This document shows, in pieces, positions 63,164-64,000 of a stretch of 64,000 nt of DNA. This stretch comes from Amycolatopsis decaplanina DSM 44594 (GTDB taxonomy: Bacteria; Actinomycetota; Actinomycetes; Mycobacteriales; Pseudonocardiaceae): assembly GCF_000342005.1 (NCBI RefSeq), contig NZ_AOHO01000078.1, forward strand, positions 62,001 through 126,000. The letters are read 5' to 3'. Position 1 is the stretch's first letter; each line of letters begins with the position of its first letter. Under the pieces are notes generated by a model. The model ran no database searches. It worked only from the letters and a program-made list of their open reading frames with translations, and was not told the origin of the DNA. The translations under genes were made by a program, and so were the position numbers.

Positions 63164-64000
63164 CGTGTTCCCGTCCGCAGCCTCGGGGTCAGCAGCACCA
63201 CGGCGAGATCGGCGAGCACGAGCGCGGCCAGCATCGCCGCGCCGAGGATCAGCACGAGTGCCTGCACCACCGGCAGATCGCCGGACTGTACGGACACGAC
63301 CAGAAGTTCCCCGATGCCCGGGTAGCCGAACACCTTCTCCACCAGTACCGCCCCGCCGACGAAGGCGACCCCGGTCACCAGCCACACCTGCGCCGCGACC
63401 GGCAACACCGTCGGGACGACGGCCCGGCGCAGCACCGTACTCCCGGAAGCCCCGCCGAGCCGCAGGAACTCCACGTGCGGGCTCGCCAGTACGGCACACG
63501 CCGACGCGCGGATGACCCGCACCGCGTAAGCCAGTCCGACCAGCAGCAGGCTCAGCACCGGCAGCACGAGTACTTCCGGATACGCCAGCGGACTCGCGCC
63601 CACCGGCAGCAGCGACACAGCGGGGAACATCCGCAGGCTCACCGCGAACAGCAGCACCAGCGCTCCCGCCACGACGAACTCCGGCACCGACACCAGGAGC
63701 AGCATGCCCGTCGACACGACCCGGTCGGCCGGCCTGCCTCGGCGCCACGCCGCCCACAGACCGAGCACGAGCGACAGCGGCGCGAGCAGCAGCACCGCCA
63801 TGGCCGCCAGGAGCGCGGAGTTGCCGACCCGGTCGGACAGCATCTCGGTGACCGGCCGACCGGACGCCGAGATGCCCAGGTCACCGCGGAAAAGACCGGC
63901 GACCCATTCGCCGTACCGGGCGAGCACCGGACGATCGAGACCGAGGTGGTGCCGGAGTTCGGCGATCCGCTCGGGCGGGGTGCTCGGGCCGAGCCTGCTG
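63160..64000 (-). CDS. Dpp/Opp-type ABC permease (DppB-like), cut by the window edge
   Basis: At least 280 residues in frame to the edge; the 5' end is outside. The DppB-type start region 'TPPERIAELRHHLGLDRPVL' and 'RYGEWVAGLFRGDLG' is readable at the edge, followed by several transmembrane helices and 'ASPHVEFLRLGGASGSTVLR' (EAA loop). A solute-binding protein and the operon promoter are expected to the right. Confidence 0.9.
   Translation of the reverse strand, partial: SRLGPSTPPERIAELRHHLGLDRPVLARYGEWVAGLFRGDLGISASGRPVTEMLSDRVGNSALLAAMAVLLLAPLSLVLGLWAAWRRGRPADRVVSTGMLLLVSVPEFVVAGALVLLFAVSLRMFPAVSLLPVGASPLAYPEVLVLPVLSLLLVGLAYAVRVIRASACAVLASPHVEFLRLGGASGSTVLRRAVVPTVLPVAAQVWLVTGVAFVGGAVLVEKVFGYPGIGELLVVSVQSGDLPVVQALVLILGAAMLAALVLADLAVVLLTPRLRTGTR

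Noticed and set aside
37633..64000. Search for IdeR/DmdR1- or Zur-type operators for the metallophore operon
   Set aside because: No convincing palindromic box was seen in the short gaps; the operon promoter is expected beyond the right edge.
1..64000. CRISPR arrays
   Set aside because: No regularly spaced direct repeats were seen anywhere.

Overview
The window is high-GC actinobacterial DNA, most likely from an Amycolatopsis-like member of the Pseudonocardiales. The evidence is an SsgB-type sporulation protein, the PatA/PimA/PgsA phosphatidylinositol-mannoside operon, an EF-G2-like GTPase and an integrative-element relic with a DUF2637 gene. No search was run; all calls come from reading the sequence and translations.

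Region 1 (about 1-15.98 kb) is core chromosome. It holds pdxS, a decayed FAD-linked oxidase, an EF-G-like GTPase and the conserved minus-strand block thrS - HIT protein - pgsA - patA - pimA - LemA-like protein, interrupted between HIT and pgsA by a divergent MarR/YceI pair with twin palindromic operators. A nitroreductase, a polyprenyl-phosphate sugar transferase, ssgB and four tRNA genes (Val-CAC, Gly-GCC, Cys-GCA, Val-GAC) follow. Several long perfect hairpins lie between genes.

Region 2 (about 15.98-28.6 kb) is an acquired island beside tRNA-Val(GAC). It starts with a 5'-truncated tyrosine integrase cut by an IS701-type fragment and a DUF2637 membrane protein, then carries two defence-like cargo units. 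The first is an AAA+ ATPase / subtilisin-like protease pair whose protease tail lies in the +1 frame after an AGG-UGA site. The second is a tightly overlapping three-gene operon (membrane-anchored TerB-domain protein, DUF2791/BrxD-like ATPase, Lhr-like helicase) with the composition of the Shango anti-phage system.

Region 3 (about 28.6-37.9 kb) is a damaged biosynthetic zone. It has an acyl-CoA dehydrogenase, a stand-alone A-PCP protein, a KS-AT-ACP-C megasynthase broken by an in-frame TGA and carrying degenerate AT and C motifs, a frameshifted orotate-phosphoribosyltransferase-like gene, a frameshifted kinase/MazG-like gene and a truncated arginine/asparagine-oxygenase-like gene.

Region 4 (37.9 kb to the right edge) is one long minus-strand operon, nearly all genes overlapping by about 4 bp, for a salicylate-capped, thiazoline-type metallophore (yersiniabactin/pyochelin/coelibactin-like). 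In transcription order it has a Dpp-type importer (two permeases, fused double ATPase), a Cy-A-MT-PCP-TE NRPS, two YbtP/YbtQ-like ABC half-transporters, a Rossmann reductase, a tandem methyltransferase, an asparagine-synthetase-like amidotransferase, a P450, a salicyl-AMP ligase and an ArCP-Cy-A-PCP-Cy-A-PCP NRPS. A salicylate synthase and the operon promoter are not in view and probably lie beyond the right edge.
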